From Texcoconibacillus texcoconensis (GTDB taxonomy: Bacteria; Bacillota; Bacilli; Bacillales; Salisediminibacteriaceae), in contig NZ_JACHHB010000001.1 of assembly GCF_014202575.1 (NCBI RefSeq), positions 124,001 to 188,000 on the forward strand: DNA of 64,000 nt, written 5' to 3'. Below the pieces are notes generated by a model. That model saw only the letters and a program-made list of their open reading frames with translations. It did no database searches and was not told where the DNA came from. The translations under genes were made by a program, and so were the position numbers. This document shows positions 9,514 to 18,600 of this stretch, in pieces; the first letter of the stretch is position 1, and each line of letters begins with the position of its first letter.

Positions 9514-10581
9514 TCAATCGTTCGAAGGTTTGTTTAAGACCCAATTGAAGAAAGACTTGGCATCGTCATAAAACGAACCTTGTGGTAAGGTCCGCTTGAT
9601 GTTTTCATACATCTTTTCGCATATCGCACGCGCTTGTTTATCGTCTTCTTGATAGAAAGCTTCCAGTTCTGCTTTTTTTAGCGGTGTATCGTCTAAGTAT
9701 TCAATGCCTTGTTTGCGAATACATGCGTCAAACCATTGAAATAAGCTTTTCGCTTCTAATATTTTATCACACCAAGTGGAAAGGGTACGGTACTCGAACC
9801 CTTGGAATGCATTCGGTCGCACTGCACTCAAACGGCCGTCTGTTTTTCGTCGCTCGTCACCGCTTGAATCTTCTAAAATTCGAAGCGGCAAAGCTACGTA
9901 ACGATCTAAGCGGCGAATATCTACTTTTCTCGGCCAATACCCTCCGATATGAAAATGTCCACCAAGCGTCCAGCGACCAAATGGATTCGGACGACTGTCG
10001 ATATCATACCCATGTCGATTTAACCTATAACTCAACCGCTCATATTCACGTTTCACTGATTGATACAGTTGTTCACCAGAAGTCGCAGGGGGTGGGCGCA
10101 ATTCAAAAATCGGTCGATAAAAGTGGTGTTCGTGTCGGCTCAACGCACGGTCTGTTCCTACTGTTCCGTCATCATAAGTGGCACCTGGGTAGGCTACAAA
10201 CTTTCCGGACTTTCGGTTTACAATCATAAACTCAACATCAGCACCGAAAGTCATCGCAATCGGTGTGTGATTTTTTTGTTCGCTTTCAGAAGGCAACGTT
10301 TGAACATCAAGCCAACGAATGCACTTTCCTTTCCTTTCCAAACGCACGTATAAAGACGACGGTGTGACGAGACAAGCAATTTGTCTAGCCATTTCTAACA
10401 TACGGTCAGCTAAATAATATTCTTTAAATTGTACAGGTGATATCAATTCCCGAAATGTTGAATAAGGCTTTTTCACTTTCAGGTTCTTAATCGTTAATTC
10501 ATCGAGGTATATTTCATATTGCCATAGGTTGTTTTCTCCGGTTCCTTTTGAAAACTGCGCAGCGGTTAGCCGTTCTTCCAT
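9514..10581 (-). CDS. Putative amidoligase (COOH-NH2 ligase, glutamine-synthetase-like fold)
   Basis: 355 aa. Motifs fit the amidoligase families described by comparative genomics as glutamine-synthetase-like peptide ligases: GADVEFMI (about residues 93-100; GxDxEF type), FELRPPPATSG (about 158-168) and LGGHFHIGGY (about 206-215; metal-binding HxH type). The C-terminal third is helical and charged. Such enzymes join a carboxyl to an amine using ATP. The gene sits between cotE and mutS, separated from cotE by a terminator-like hairpin. Because the neighbour is a coat morphogen, modification or cross-linking of coat peptides is a reasonable guess, not shown by sequence. The ribosome site (GAGAGGCGG) is weak. 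Confidence 0.6.
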   Translation of the reverse strand: MEERLTAAQFSKGTGENNLWQYEIYLDELTIKNLKVKKPYSTFRELISPVQFKEYYLADRMLEMARQIACLVTPSSLYVRLERKGKCIRWLDVQTLPSESEQKNHTPIAMTFGADVEFMIVNRKSGKFVAYPGATYDDGTVGTDRALSRHEHHFYRPIFELRPPPATSGEQLYQSVKREYERLSYRLNRHGYDIDSRPNPFGRWTLGGHFHIGGYWPRKVDIRRLDRYVALPLRILEDSSGDERRKTDGRLSAVRPNAFQGFEYRTLSTWCDKILEAKSLFQWFDACIRKQGIEYLDDTPLKKAELEAFYQEDDKQARAICEKMYENIKRTLPQGSFYDDAKSFFNWVLNKPSND

Positions 10582-10629
10582 ATTTAAAACCGCCTCTCGT
10601 CACACGTCTATCAATGAGGTGAAGTGAAA

Positions 10630-10664
10630 GAAACTAGGAAGAAGTTTCCCTTCTTCCTAGTTTC
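10630..10664 (-). terminator. Terminator after cotE
   Basis: Near-perfect inverted repeat GAAACTAGGAAGAAG / CTTCTTCCTAGTTTC with a 5-base loop, beginning one base beyond the cotE stop. The minus-strand T-run is interrupted (TTTCTTTCACTT), so termination may be partial. Confidence 0.65.
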
Positions 10665-10665
10665 A

Positions 10666-11238
10666 TTACTCTTCTAATTCACCCATTAAAAAGTTTGGAT
10701 CTAAATCTTCAAATTCTTCGTCTTCGATATCCACATCCCAGATTTTTTCATCCCAGTCATCACTAACACCATCTGGATTGACATAGACGCTTATTTTTGT
10801 TTCACCAACGACTTCGACAATGAACTCTCTTTCTACTTCAACACTGACATCGTACCCATTTGGTTCAACTAAAGCTTCTAATGTATTAGGTTGTTGAATC
10901 GCTCGAGCGATCACCTCAAGGTCATCGGAGAGAACGTTTTCATCATGCATAACGAGCGGAACAATATCCGTATAGGATACCGTTTCTGTTGCGACGTCTG
11001 TTTGTGTATTATTGGAATAAGAATACCAAATGTTAATGTCATACCTACCATTTACTTCGATGGCATCGCCCTTTTTCTCCGCATCATATTGGTGGTTAAT
11101 GATCCAGCAACCAAGAATACTCGTCGGCTTTTCGGAAGGGCTCATCGTATGACTCGCTTGCGAGAACTTTCTCCCCTTTCCACAAACCGCTTTCGTAATA
11201 ATCTCTCTGTAATTTAGATCTTTATCTGTCGGTGACAT
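10666..11238 (-). CDS. cotE: Outer spore coat morphogenetic protein CotE
   Basis: 190 aa. CotE assembles between inner and outer coat in the mother cell and is needed for outer-coat deposition. The N-terminal part (YREIITKAVCGKGRKFSQA, then ILGCWIINH) and the YDINIWYSYSN strand are typical, as is the strongly acidic C-terminal tail (DIEDEEFEDLDPNF). GAGGAGG lies nine bases before ATG 11238. In B. subtilis the gene is read by mother-cell sigma factors; I could not place a convincing SigE or SigK promoter here. Neighbours ricA-miaB upstream and mutS downstream match the usual order. Confidence 0.95.
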   Translation of the reverse strand: MSPTDKDLNYREIITKAVCGKGRKFSQASHTMSPSEKPTSILGCWIINHQYDAEKKGDAIEVNGRYDINIWYSYSNNTQTDVATETVSYTDIVPLVMHDENVLSDDLEVIARAIQQPNTLEALVEPNGYDVSVEVEREFIVEVVGETKISVYVNPDGVSDDWDEKIWDVDIEDEEFEDLDPNFLMGELEE

Positions 11239-11572
11239 GCTTTATACCCTCCTCAACGATTGATATCACAAACAACATTCAAATGACTGTAAGGACACGT
11301 TCACTTCCATCCTATGCAAGGCGTATGACTAGTGTGCTATGAAATTAAATCCGATACTATTTCTTCAGCCTATGTTTGCGAACAAATCTTGGTGCAACAC
11401 CTCGCAGAAATTTTCGTTCTCCATCCGATGGTAGCGTTCATTTATCTATATGTATGAAATATCCAAAACATGACGGCGAAAAAAAACCTACCGCTCATGT
11501 CACGTTTTCTATCGCTATGAAAGCACGAAAACGTGATAAGGGTAGGTTTGGATCATTTAGCTTTTTATAAAA
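11239..11572. other. Intergenic region between ricA and cotE
   Basis: 334 bases without a gene. The ricA-side half (11479-11549) is a long terminator hairpin; the cotE-side half (11239-11478) should hold the cotE promoter(s), but no sigma site is clear enough to call. A 64-codon open frame on the plus strand here merely reads through the hairpin. Confidence 0.6.
11479..11549 (-). terminator. Long two-tier terminator after miaB-ricA
   Basis: Outer arms AAACCTACC / GGTAGGTTT enclose an internal loop and inner arms CACGTTTTC / GAAAACGTG around a 16-base loop. An eight-T run follows on the minus strand. Confidence 0.85.
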
Positions 11573-11986
11573 TTAACATTGAAAAGGATTTTTCGTCGTT
11601 GTCCCTCTTAATAAATCACCGCCGGTCGATTTAATGATTTCATCTGTTACCGTATTGGAAATCGTCGTTGAGACAAGTTGTAATAATCCGTTTACATCTG
11701 ATTGTGATTGTTTAAACTCTTGAACAACAGGAATGCTATCGACTTCATCATGCAGTTCATTAATTTTTGCTTCTACTTCTTTTAATGCTTCTGCCTTTTC
11801 GTAATGCTGCAAATTAACGGCTTCTTTTTGATACTTTTTAATTTGCGCGATTAATTCTTGAACGCGAACATTTTCGTTAATTTTTTGCTCGGCTTTTTTA
11901 AAAAATTCAACTTCTTCTGTTTCTGCAATCACTTGTGCTAATGTTTTTGCTTGGTCTAAAACTTCTTGTTTTGTGTATTTACTCAT
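11573..11986 (-). CDS. ricA: RicA (YmcA), subunit of the Y-complex that aids RNase Y
   Basis: 137 aa helical protein matching YmcA along its length: SETEEV-type segment ([19 protein letters not shown]), [19 protein letters not shown], and STGGDLLRG near the C-terminus. RicA works with RicT and RicF to direct RNase Y cleavage of operon mRNAs and affects sporulation, competence and biofilm choices. A single cysteine is the last residue, in the region where family members bring a cysteine to the iron-sulfur cluster of the complex. The start overlaps the end of miaB by 8 bases, so the two are co-translated. Its partner RNase Y is encoded at 22110-23675. Confidence 0.93.
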   Translation of the reverse strand: MSKYTKQEVLDQAKTLAQVIAETEEVEFFKKAEQKINENVRVQELIAQIKKYQKEAVNLQHYEKAEALKEVEAKINELHDEVDSIPVVQEFKQSQSDVNGLLQLVSTTISNTVTDEIIKSTGGDLLRGTTTKNPFQC

Positions 11987-13532
11987 TCCCCGTCACCTCT
12001 GCAGTTTCCACGACATAACCATCTAACGACCACGTTTTCGTCTCGGTAATTTTCACGTGGACGAGTTCGCCAATTGCTGATTTCGGTGCTTCAAAATTGA
12101 CGAGACGATTCGTTCTCGTTCGACCAGTTAAGACGTCTGGATTTTTTTTACTTTCACCTTCAACAAGGACTTCTACGATTTCACCTTCATATTGCTTGTT
12201 TTTCTTAGCTGATAGATCATTTACAACGTCGTTTAAGCGTTGCAGACGCTCGCTTTTCACTTCTTTTGGTACGTTATCCTCCATTTTCGCTGCAGGTGTT
12301 CCTTCACGTGGTGAATAAATGTATGTGAACGCACTGTCAAACTCCATTTCGCGAACGAGCGATAACGTGTCTTCAAACTGTTCTTCGGTTTCATTTGGGA
12401 AACCGACAATGATATCTGTCGTAAACGATGCTTGCGGAATCGCGTCTTTAATCTTGTTTGCCAACTCTACAAAGCTTTCACGCGTATATTTACGAGCCAT
12501 CATTTTCAATACGTCATTGTTTCCACTTTGTACTGGTAAATGGATATGCTCAACTAAGTTTCCGCCTTTGGCTAATACTTCAATTAAATGATCGTCAAAA
12601 TCACGTGGGTGACTCGTTGTAAAACGGACACGTGGGATATCAATCTTTCGGATTTCATCCATTAAATCACCGAGACCATAGTCGACATCGACTAAGTCCT
12701 TACCGTAAGCATTGACATTTTGTCCGAGCAAAGTAATTTCTTTATACCCATTGCGCGCTAAGTGACGAACTTCTTCGATAATATCCTCTGGCCTACGGCT
12801 ACGCTCTTTTCCACGTGTGTAAGGGACGATACAATACGTACAGAATTTGTCGCAACCGTACATAATGTTGACCCAACCTTGTAGTTTTCCTTTGCGAGCA
12901 CGAGGCATATTTTCAACGATGTCACCTTCATTGGACCATACTTCAATGACCATTTCTTTATTGAAAATCGCATCGTGAATCAAATGAGGTAAGCGGTGGA
13001 TGTTGTGCGTACCAAAGATCAAGTCAACTTGTTGGTGCTTTTGCAGGATCGTGTTGACAACGGATTCTTCTTGGGACATACAACCACATACACCTAAAAT
13101 AAGCCCAGGCTTTTCACGCTTCAATGCTTTAAGGTGACCGATTTCACCGAACACTTTGTTTTCTGCGTTTTCGCGAATCGCACACGTGTTAAGCAAAATC
13201 ACATCTGCGTCGTCAGTGATCGTCGTTGATTCAAAGCCCATATTCATTAAAATACCAGCCATATTCTCCGAATCATGTTCGTTCATTTGGCAACCATAGG
13301 TACGGATCAGAAACTTCTTCCCTTTACCGATGTCTTTCATATTTTCAGGAATGTCAAAGTCGTAATGAACTTCAACATCTTCTTTCCCGCGCTTTTTCGC
13401 TTGCTTCATGTTAGGTGGTTCATAGGTTGTTTGGAAATACTGTGAATAGTCCTTTTCCTGTTCGGATTTTTTGTCCGTAGAAAAAGACGTTTCATTTGCC
13501 ACAGTAAGCGTTTTGCGTTGCTGTTCGTTCAT
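11979..13532 (-). CDS. miaB: tRNA-2-methylthio-N6-dimethylallyladenosine synthase
   Basis: 517 aa radical-SAM methylthiotransferase acting on i6A37 of tRNA, after MiaA. The N-terminal UPF0004 domain has cysteines in [25 protein letters not shown] and [10 protein letters not shown] for the auxiliary cluster; the radical SAM motif is [17 protein letters not shown] (about residue 225); a TRAM domain ends the protein (about 445-510). I chose ATG 13532 (MNEQQRKTL), with AAGGAG upstream; the longer frame has no ribosome site. The stop overlaps the ricA start. Confidence 0.97.
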   Translation of the reverse strand: MNEQQRKTLTVANETSFSTDKKSEQEKDYSQYFQTTYEPPNMKQAKKRGKEDVEVHYDFDIPENMKDIGKGKKFLIRTYGCQMNEHDSENMAGILMNMGFESTTITDDADVILLNTCAIRENAENKVFGEIGHLKALKREKPGLILGVCGCMSQEESVVNTILQKHQQVDLIFGTHNIHRLPHLIHDAIFNKEMVIEVWSNEGDIVENMPRARKGKLQGWVNIMYGCDKFCTYCIVPYTRGKERSRRPEDIIEEVRHLARNGYKEITLLGQNVNAYGKDLVDVDYGLGDLMDEIRKIDIPRVRFTTSHPRDFDDHLIEVLAKGGNLVEHIHLPVQSGNNDVLKMMARKYTRESFVELANKIKDAIPQASFTTDIIVGFPNETEEQFEDTLSLVREMEFDSAFTYIYSPREGTPAAKMEDNVPKEVKSERLQRLNDVVNDLSAKKNKQYEGEIVEVLVEGESKKNPDVLTGRTRTNRLVNFEAPKSAIGELVHVKITETKTWSLDGYVVETAEVTGNE

Positions 13533-13600
13533 TATTATTCGAAACTCCTTTTTTAAACAAAATTCTTGATATTCCCTTGTATAAAACAAGCACTCACCGC

Positions 13601-13609
13601 ATTATACCA
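13601..13609 (-). promoter_or_regulatory. Extended -10 promoter of miaB-ricA
   Basis: Minus strand TGGTATAAT (13609-13601), an ideal extended -10 box, 69 bases ahead of the miaB start codon. A distinct -35 is not evident, as is common for TGnTATAAT promoters. Confidence 0.6.
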
Positions 13610-13662
13610 CGTCATAAGACAAGAAAAAACAAGGCTCTTTTAGGAAGATTAGAGAAGTTGGC

Positions 13663-14832
13663 TTACTCAAATGTTCCTCTCACGATAACTTCTCCACCTT
13701 CCATCATGACTTTACCACGTGCGATCACAGTATCGACATGTAATTGTTCGTCTAGCATCACAAAATCTGCATCATTGCCTTCAATAATTTCACCTTTTTT
13801 ATCCAATTGGAATGCTTGTGCAGGACTTGTTGTAACTACTTTTAAAGCTGTTGAAAGCGCAATGTCTTGTGTCAGCACGGCATCGCGAACGGCTTCAAAT
13901 AATGAATCCATTCGACCGATTTTTAAACCGACAAAATGACCGTGTTCATCAAAGGTTGGGAGGCTTCCTTGTGCGTCTGATGTAAACGTGATTTGTTCAA
14001 TATCGATCCCTTCATCCAACAAGGTTTTCAACGCTTGTCCACACGTCACTTCGCCTTCTTCTAAAAATTTCGGTACCGTGCTTGTCGTAAAATCTAAGCG
14101 ACCACCTTTTTTTGCGAATTCAATGCCCGCTTCCAAAAGGGATGCACTTCGGTTCATGTGTGTCGGTATAAATTGCTGTATCGGTACGTTCGTCGTTTCA
14201 ATAACTTCTTCTAATAAAGAAAGCTGATCATCCCCACCACCGACGTGTACATTGACAATCCCTGATTTACCAGATAACATCCCACCAACACGAGACTGTG
14301 AAGCAATTTTCGCCAATTGACCGACCGTTGGTTGTGAAGAACGGTGGTCAGCAATCGCGATTTCACCTGAGCCAATAATTCGATCAACGAGGAGGATGTC
14401 ATCTTCGACTGAATCCATTAATGTGCGAACAGGCACGTGATAATTTCCTGTTAAGCAATAACAAGTAACCCCCTCTGCTTCTAGTCCATTGGCCTTGGCG
14501 ACAAGGGAAGCCATCGTCCGTGTCGTCCCATCGGTACCAATCACACCTATCACAGACGTAACACCTGCTTTGATTGCATCAGAAAGCATTAATTCAGGCG
14601 TACGCGTGTGATATCCTCCTTCTCCGCCACCACCTAGAATGTGGACGTGACCGTCAATAAATCCAGGCACGAGTTTCTTTCCTTTCGCATCGATCACATC
14701 AACGTCACCCCAACCTGTAGGTAACTCAATATGATCAGCCACTTTGCTTATCGTTCCTGCGGTTATTAGCACATCTTTTACTCCCATCGATTCAGGTGCA
14801 TAAACATCGGCTTGTTTAATCAGTGTAAACAT
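13663..14832 (-). CDS. iadA: Isoaspartyl dipeptidase family protein (IadA-like)
   Basis: 389 aa amidohydrolase that would cleave beta-aspartyl dipeptides from damaged protein. Recognised by FIDGHVHILGGGGEGG (residues 59-74; two metal histidines), TGNYHVP, VNVHVGGGDD (His), FIPTHMNRS (His) and FTSDAQGSLP (Asp). By alignment from memory with E. coli IadA, the carboxylated metal-bridging lysine (in VIGVKCAISDHRS) is replaced by Glu in IIGSGEIAIADHRS, so chemistry may differ. Preceded by its own promoter and AGGAGG before ATG 14832. It is inserted between kbl and miaB, which are adjacent in B. subtilis as I recall. No clear terminator follows. Confidence 0.88.
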   Translation of the reverse strand: MFTLIKQADVYAPESMGVKDVLITAGTISKVADHIELPTGWGDVDVIDAKGKKLVPGFIDGHVHILGGGGEGGYHTRTPELMLSDAIKAGVTSVIGVIGTDGTTRTMASLVAKANGLEAEGVTCYCLTGNYHVPVRTLMDSVEDDILLVDRIIGSGEIAIADHRSSQPTVGQLAKIASQSRVGGMLSGKSGIVNVHVGGGDDQLSLLEEVIETTNVPIQQFIPTHMNRSASLLEAGIEFAKKGGRLDFTTSTVPKFLEEGEVTCGQALKTLLDEGIDIEQITFTSDAQGSLPTFDEHGHFVGLKIGRMDSLFEAVRDAVLTQDIALSTALKVVTTSPAQAFQLDKKGEIIEGNDADFVMLDEQLHVDTVIARGKVMMEGGEVIVRGTFE

Positions 14833-14880
14833 CTATGTATCCTCCTAAAAGTTCGTCTGTTTTCCTTGTATGTTGATATG

Positions 14881-14910
14881 ATCATACCAAGGGGGGAGTG
14901 ACTTTGTCGA
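14881..14910 (-). promoter_or_regulatory. SigmaA promoter before iadA
   Basis: TCGACA (14910-14905), an 18-base spacer ending in TGG, then TATGAT (14886-14881) on the minus strand. Lies about 50 bases upstream of the iadA start. Confidence 0.6.
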
Positions 14911-14949
14911 ACAAAAATGAAGGAATCGTCTAGCGAATAAACACAAACA

Positions 14950-14974
14950 AAGACATGGAAATCATCCATGCCTT
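14950..14974 (-). terminator. Probable terminator after kbl
   Basis: AAGGCATGGA / TCCATGTCTT, a 10-bp stem with one G-T pair and a 5-base loop, followed on the minus strand by TGTTTGTG. The T-run is weak. Confidence 0.45.
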
Positions 14975-15040
14975 CTGTCTGCCCACTTGTTTATTCACTT
15001 ATTTACATCTTGTTTCCCGTTCCTTCAAGTCTTGATTTAT

Positions 15041-16216
15041 CTAAATAATGCCCAGGTCTTTACCTGCTTCCTCAAATGCATCAAGTGCTTGTTGTAACAT
15101 CGCTTCATCATGTTCTGCTGTTACGATGGTACGAACACGCGCCGAATCTTTAGGAACCGTTGGGAAAGCAATCCCTTGTGCGAATACGCCCGCTTTTACT
15201 AAACGATCGGATAGCTCGTGTGCTTTTGCACCATCGCCAACCACAACTGGTGTAATTGGGGTTTCACTTTTACCTGTATCAAAACCGAGTTTTTCTAAGC
15301 CGTCTTTAAGAAAGCGTGTATTGTTCCATAACTTTTCAATCAATTCAGGCTCATCATTTAAAATATCAATCGCTTTTGAACACGCCGCTGTGACCGCTGG
15401 CGGATGAGATGTACTAAATAGGAAAGGACGTCCCTTATGGATTAGGTAGTCTCTTACTGATTGTGTGCTGGCAATATAGCCGCCTAATACACCAATAGCT
15501 TTACTTAAAGTACCAACTTGAATATGAACACGGCCATTTAAGTCAAAATGATCCACCGTTCCGCGGCCATTTCTTCCAAGTACGCCACTCGCATGCGCAT
15601 CGTCAACCATAATGAGTGCATCGTACTTTTCACAAAGTTCAACAATCTCTGGAAGTGGTGCAATGTTGCCGTCCATCGAAAAGACGCCATCAGTAACAAC
15701 GAGTCTTTTACGATATGACTGGGACGCTTTGAGCGCCTCTTCTAAACTAGCCATATCAACGTGTCTATAGATTTTTCGCGCTGCTTTTGTCAAGCGGATA
15801 CCATCAATAATCGACGCGTGATTGAGTTCATCGGAAATGACGACATCTTCTTTTGATAAAAGGGAAGATAGTACCGCTTGGTTTGCAGTAAACCCTGATT
15901 GTAAAACGAGTGTCGCTTCTGTATGTTTAAATTCAGCTAATTTACGTTCAAAAGCTTCATGCATCGAAAACGTACCGGCAATTGTTCGTACAGAACCTGT
16001 TCCCGCACCATACGCATCTGCCGCTTCACTCGCAGCTTGTTTCATTTTCGGGTGTGTCGTTAAGCCAAGGTAGTTATTTGAAGACAATTGAATGAGCTCT
16101 TGTCCATCGATCGTTACTTTCGGCCCTTGATCAGATTCAATCGGAACAAGGGAGCGGAACAATCCTTCTTCTTTCATCGCGTTTAATTCTTCTTCAATAT
16201 GTTCAAAACCTTGCAT
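15041..16216 (-). CDS. kbl: Glycine C-acetyltransferase (2-amino-3-ketobutyrate CoA ligase)
   Basis: 391 aa PLP enzyme of the alpha-oxoamine synthase family. It splits 2-amino-3-ketobutyrate with CoA to glycine and acetyl-CoA, the second step of threonine breakdown after Tdh. Seen are LSSNNYLGLTTHPKM near the start, VDDAHASGVLGRNGRG (about residue 205) and the PLP lysine in GTLSKAIGVLGGY (about 238). AGGAGG precedes ATG 16216. It is downstream of tdh but has its own candidate promoter, and a terminator separates the two genes, so coupling may be loose. Confidence 0.95.
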   Translation of the reverse strand: MQGFEHIEEELNAMKEEGLFRSLVPIESDQGPKVTIDGQELIQLSSNNYLGLTTHPKMKQAASEAADAYGAGTGSVRTIAGTFSMHEAFERKLAEFKHTEATLVLQSGFTANQAVLSSLLSKEDVVISDELNHASIIDGIRLTKAARKIYRHVDMASLEEALKASQSYRKRLVVTDGVFSMDGNIAPLPEIVELCEKYDALIMVDDAHASGVLGRNGRGTVDHFDLNGRVHIQVGTLSKAIGVLGGYIASTQSVRDYLIHKGRPFLFSTSHPPAVTAACSKAIDILNDEPELIEKLWNNTRFLKDGLEKLGFDTGKSETPITPVVVGDGAKAHELSDRLVKAGVFAQGIAFPTVPKDSARVRTIVTAEHDEAMLQQALDAFEEAGKDLGII

Positions 16217-16269
16217 ATATGTTCCCTCCTTCTTTTTGTGAACAAAATCTTATCATTTATTCAGAACTA

Positions 16270-16298
16270 ATTGTAATATATATCGACACTGCTCTTAA
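16270..16298 (-). promoter_or_regulatory. SigmaA promoter candidate before kbl
   Basis: TTAAGA (16298-16293), 17-base spacer, TACAAT (16275-16270) on the minus strand, between the tdh terminator and kbl. Confidence 0.45.
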
Positions 16299-16376
16299 GA
16301 ACATTTTTTAATGAAATTTGCACGTTTATATCACAAGACAAATTTTTTTAGCCAAGATTTGCTCAAGGTGTGACGT

Positions 16377-16429
16377 AAAAATGCTGTTTGCGATGAAGTT
16401 GACGCTTTGATGAACGTTTTAGCATTTTT
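16377..16429 (-). terminator. Terminator after tdh
   Basis: Outer arms AAAAATGCT / AGCATTTTT closed over a partly pairing 35-base interior, ending in T-rich sequence on the minus strand. Located 25 bases past the tdh stop. Confidence 0.6.
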
Positions 16430-16453
16430 ATTACTATGTTTAAACTGTTCTTC

Positions 16454-17494
16454 TTACGGATGTAAGACGACTTTACCACATCGACCTTGGATCATTAAAT
16501 CAAAGCCGTGTTCAAAGTCTTCAAGTGATAAGTGATGTGTAATAATTGGTTCTAAGTTAACAGAACCATTTTGCAACAATCCTGAGAGTTGTTGCCACGT
16601 CTTGAACATCTTTCTGCCTGCAATCCCTTGAACAGTCAAGCCTTTAAAAACAATATCATTTGTTATGTCAATTTGAACTGGTTGTACTGGTAAACTTAAA
16701 ATTGAAACACGCGCACCATTTGTCGCCATTTTGAAACCTTGGTCCATCGCAACTGGGTGACCACTCATTTCACAAACGACATCGACACCATGTCCATTCG
16801 TACAACTTTTCACCTTTTCTACAGGGTCTTCTTCACTAGGATTAATGACCGTTGTTGCTCCCATTTTTTTTGCAAGATCGAGACGATACTCATTTAAATC
16901 TGAAGCGATCACTTGTGAAGCACCCGCTGCTTTAGCTGCAGCAACGGCCATAATTCCAATCGGACCACAACCGACGATAGCAACTGATTTCCCAGCAACT
17001 TCTCCGTTCAACACAGTATGGACAGCGTTACCAAACGGCTCTTGAACAGAAGCCACATCAAACGGTAAGTTTGGATCATTTTTCCAAAGGTTTTCTTGTG
17101 GTAATGCAACGTACTCTGCAAAACAACCATCTGTGTCAACACCGATGATCTTCGTATCTTCACAAATATGTGCATTGCCTGTTAAACATTGCGGACACTT
17201 TCCACACACAATATGAGTTTCTGCAGAAACATGTTCTCCTAGCTCGACGCGATCAACGTTTGCGCCTTTATCAATAACAACACCTGAAAATTCATGACCG
17301 AAAATATATGGTGGGTTCACTCGACTCTGAGACCATTCATCCCACGTATAAATATGGACATCTGTACCACAAATCGATGTCGCTTTTACTTGAATTAATA
17401 CATCATTGTCGCCAATTGTCGGAACATCTACCTCTTGTAGTTCCGCCCCGTAACCACGTTCGTGTTTAACGATGGCTTTCATCTTCTTACCCAT
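16454..17494 (-). CDS. tdh: L-threonine 3-dehydrogenase
   Basis: 346 aa zinc-dependent medium-chain dehydrogenase oxidising threonine to 2-amino-3-ketobutyrate with NAD+. Catalytic zinc site in TSICGTDVHIYTWDEW (about residues 36-51) and GHEFSG; the structural zinc has four cysteines in CGKCPQCLTGNAHIC; the Rossmann motif is VGCGPIGI (about 174). ATG 17494 is chosen because GAGGTGGAACT is directly upstream and the length equals the family's; an in-frame extension of 28 codons is not credible. Works with Kbl downstream. A weak cre-like sequence lies at 17616-17629. Confidence 0.95.
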   Translation of the reverse strand: MGKKMKAIVKHERGYGAELQEVDVPTIGDNDVLIQVKATSICGTDVHIYTWDEWSQSRVNPPYIFGHEFSGVVIDKGANVDRVELGEHVSAETHIVCGKCPQCLTGNAHICEDTKIIGVDTDGCFAEYVALPQENLWKNDPNLPFDVASVQEPFGNAVHTVLNGEVAGKSVAIVGCGPIGIMAVAAAKAAGASQVIASDLNEYRLDLAKKMGATTVINPSEEDPVEKVKSCTNGHGVDVVCEMSGHPVAMDQGFKMATNGARVSILSLPVQPVQIDITNDIVFKGLTVQGIAGRKMFKTWQQLSGLLQNGSVNLEPIITHHLSLEDFEHGFDLMIQGRCGKVVLHP

Positions 17495-17690
17495 AGTTCC
17501 ACCTCTTTTTACGAATTCAACTAATTCTAGCACGAAAAAGTGTTTCCGTAAAACGAACTGTACACAAGTAACGGACAAAAGTTTACCAAGAAAAGAAGGT
17601 ATAATTTTTTTTATGTGAAAGCATTTTCTTGTTCATTCTTAAATAATTCAAAAAGCGACATTTCATCATCAAATTAAAGTATGAAAATAG

Positions 17691-17716
17691 AAAAGACGCC
17701 GTTTTCGGCGCCTTTT
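17691..17716. terminator. Terminator after korAB
   Basis: AAAAGACGCC / GGCGCCTTTT with one mismatch and a 6-base loop, 18 bases after the korB stop. Runs of T flank it on both strands. Confidence 0.85.
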
Positions 17717-17733
17717 CTTATGACATTCGTATA

Positions 17734-18600
17734 TTATTTAAATTCTGCAACTAATTGGTCAAAGTATTCTTGATCCAGTGTCAGTTGTTGATTTACAAGT
17801 GGTTCCTGAGAGAAACCATCAACCATATCTTCATAGGCTTGTTTTTCTTTATTTTGATAAATTAAACCTGATACTAAGCCATTATATTCCATGAGTGTGT
17901 TCATCGCAGCTGTACGATCATTTGGATCATACCCTTCAATATCTGACAGTTTCGTCAAGTTTTCTTTAAACCAATCGTACGTATTGACTTTGTTGAACGT
18001 AACACACGGACTGAAAACATTAATTAATGAAAACCCTTTGTGCTGAATCCCTTGCTCAATCAGTTGTGTCAATTCTTTTAAGTCACTTGAAAAACTTTGT
18101 GCGACAAAACCTGCATCTGCAGATAAAGCCATTTCCATAATATTAAGTGATGATTCGATGGAACCATTCGGCGTACTTTTCGTTTTAAAACCCGCCTCAC
18201 TTCGTGGTGAAGTTTGCCCTTTTGTTAACCCGTAAATTTGGTTATCCATGACGATGTATGTGACATCAATATTTCTACGGATTGCATGAACAGTATGTGC
18301 CGTTCCGATTGCAAATCCATCACCGTCACCACCAGAAGCAATGACCGTTAAATCTCGGTTTGCCATTTTTACCCCTTGGGCAACTGGAAGTGAACGACCA
18401 TGTATACTATGAAAACCGTAGGACTTAATATATCCAGAAATTCTTCCTGAACAACCAATACCTGAAACTAAGCCTAGATCTTCAGGTTCTAATCCTACAT
18501 TCGCTGAAGCACGTTGAATAGCAGCTTGTACCGAAAAGTCCCCACACCCTGGACACCAATTTGGTTTTACATTATTGCGAAAATCTTTAAACGTGGCCAT
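17734..18600 (-). CDS. korB: 2-oxoacid:ferredoxin oxidoreductase, beta subunit
   Basis: 288 aa. Binds thiamine diphosphate and a 4Fe-4S cluster: NWCPGCGDFSV (about residues 14-24), GIGCSGR, the TPP motif GGDGDGFAIG (about 91-100) and MDNQIYGLTKGQTSPRS. With KorA it oxidises a 2-oxoacid, most likely 2-oxoglutarate, to the acyl-CoA while reducing ferredoxin. ATG 18600 (MATFKDF) has AAGGAG nine bases ahead. The start overlaps the end of korA by 14 bases, indicating translational coupling. No ferredoxin domain is fused. Confidence 0.9.
   Translation of the reverse strand: MATFKDFRNNVKPNWCPGCGDFSVQAAIQRASANVGLEPEDLGLVSGIGCSGRISGYIKSYGFHSIHGRSLPVAQGVKMANRDLTVIASGGDGDGFAIGTAHTVHAIRRNIDVTYIVMDNQIYGLTKGQTSPRSEAGFKTKSTPNGSIESSLNIMEMALSADAGFVAQSFSSDLKELTQLIEQGIQHKGFSLINVFSPCVTFNKVNTYDWFKENLTKLSDIEGYDPNDRTAAMNTLMEYNGLVSGLIYQNKEKQAYEDMVDGFSQEPLVNQQLTLDQEYFDQLVAEFK

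Noticed and set aside
11376-11570. 64-codon plus-strand open frame between ricA and cotE
   Set aside because: Runs through the long terminator hairpin; composition is explained by the hairpin arms.
17616-17629. Cre-like sequence upstream of tdh (TGAAAGCATTTTCT)
   Set aside because: The invariant central CG is CA and the last base differs too; too weak to call.
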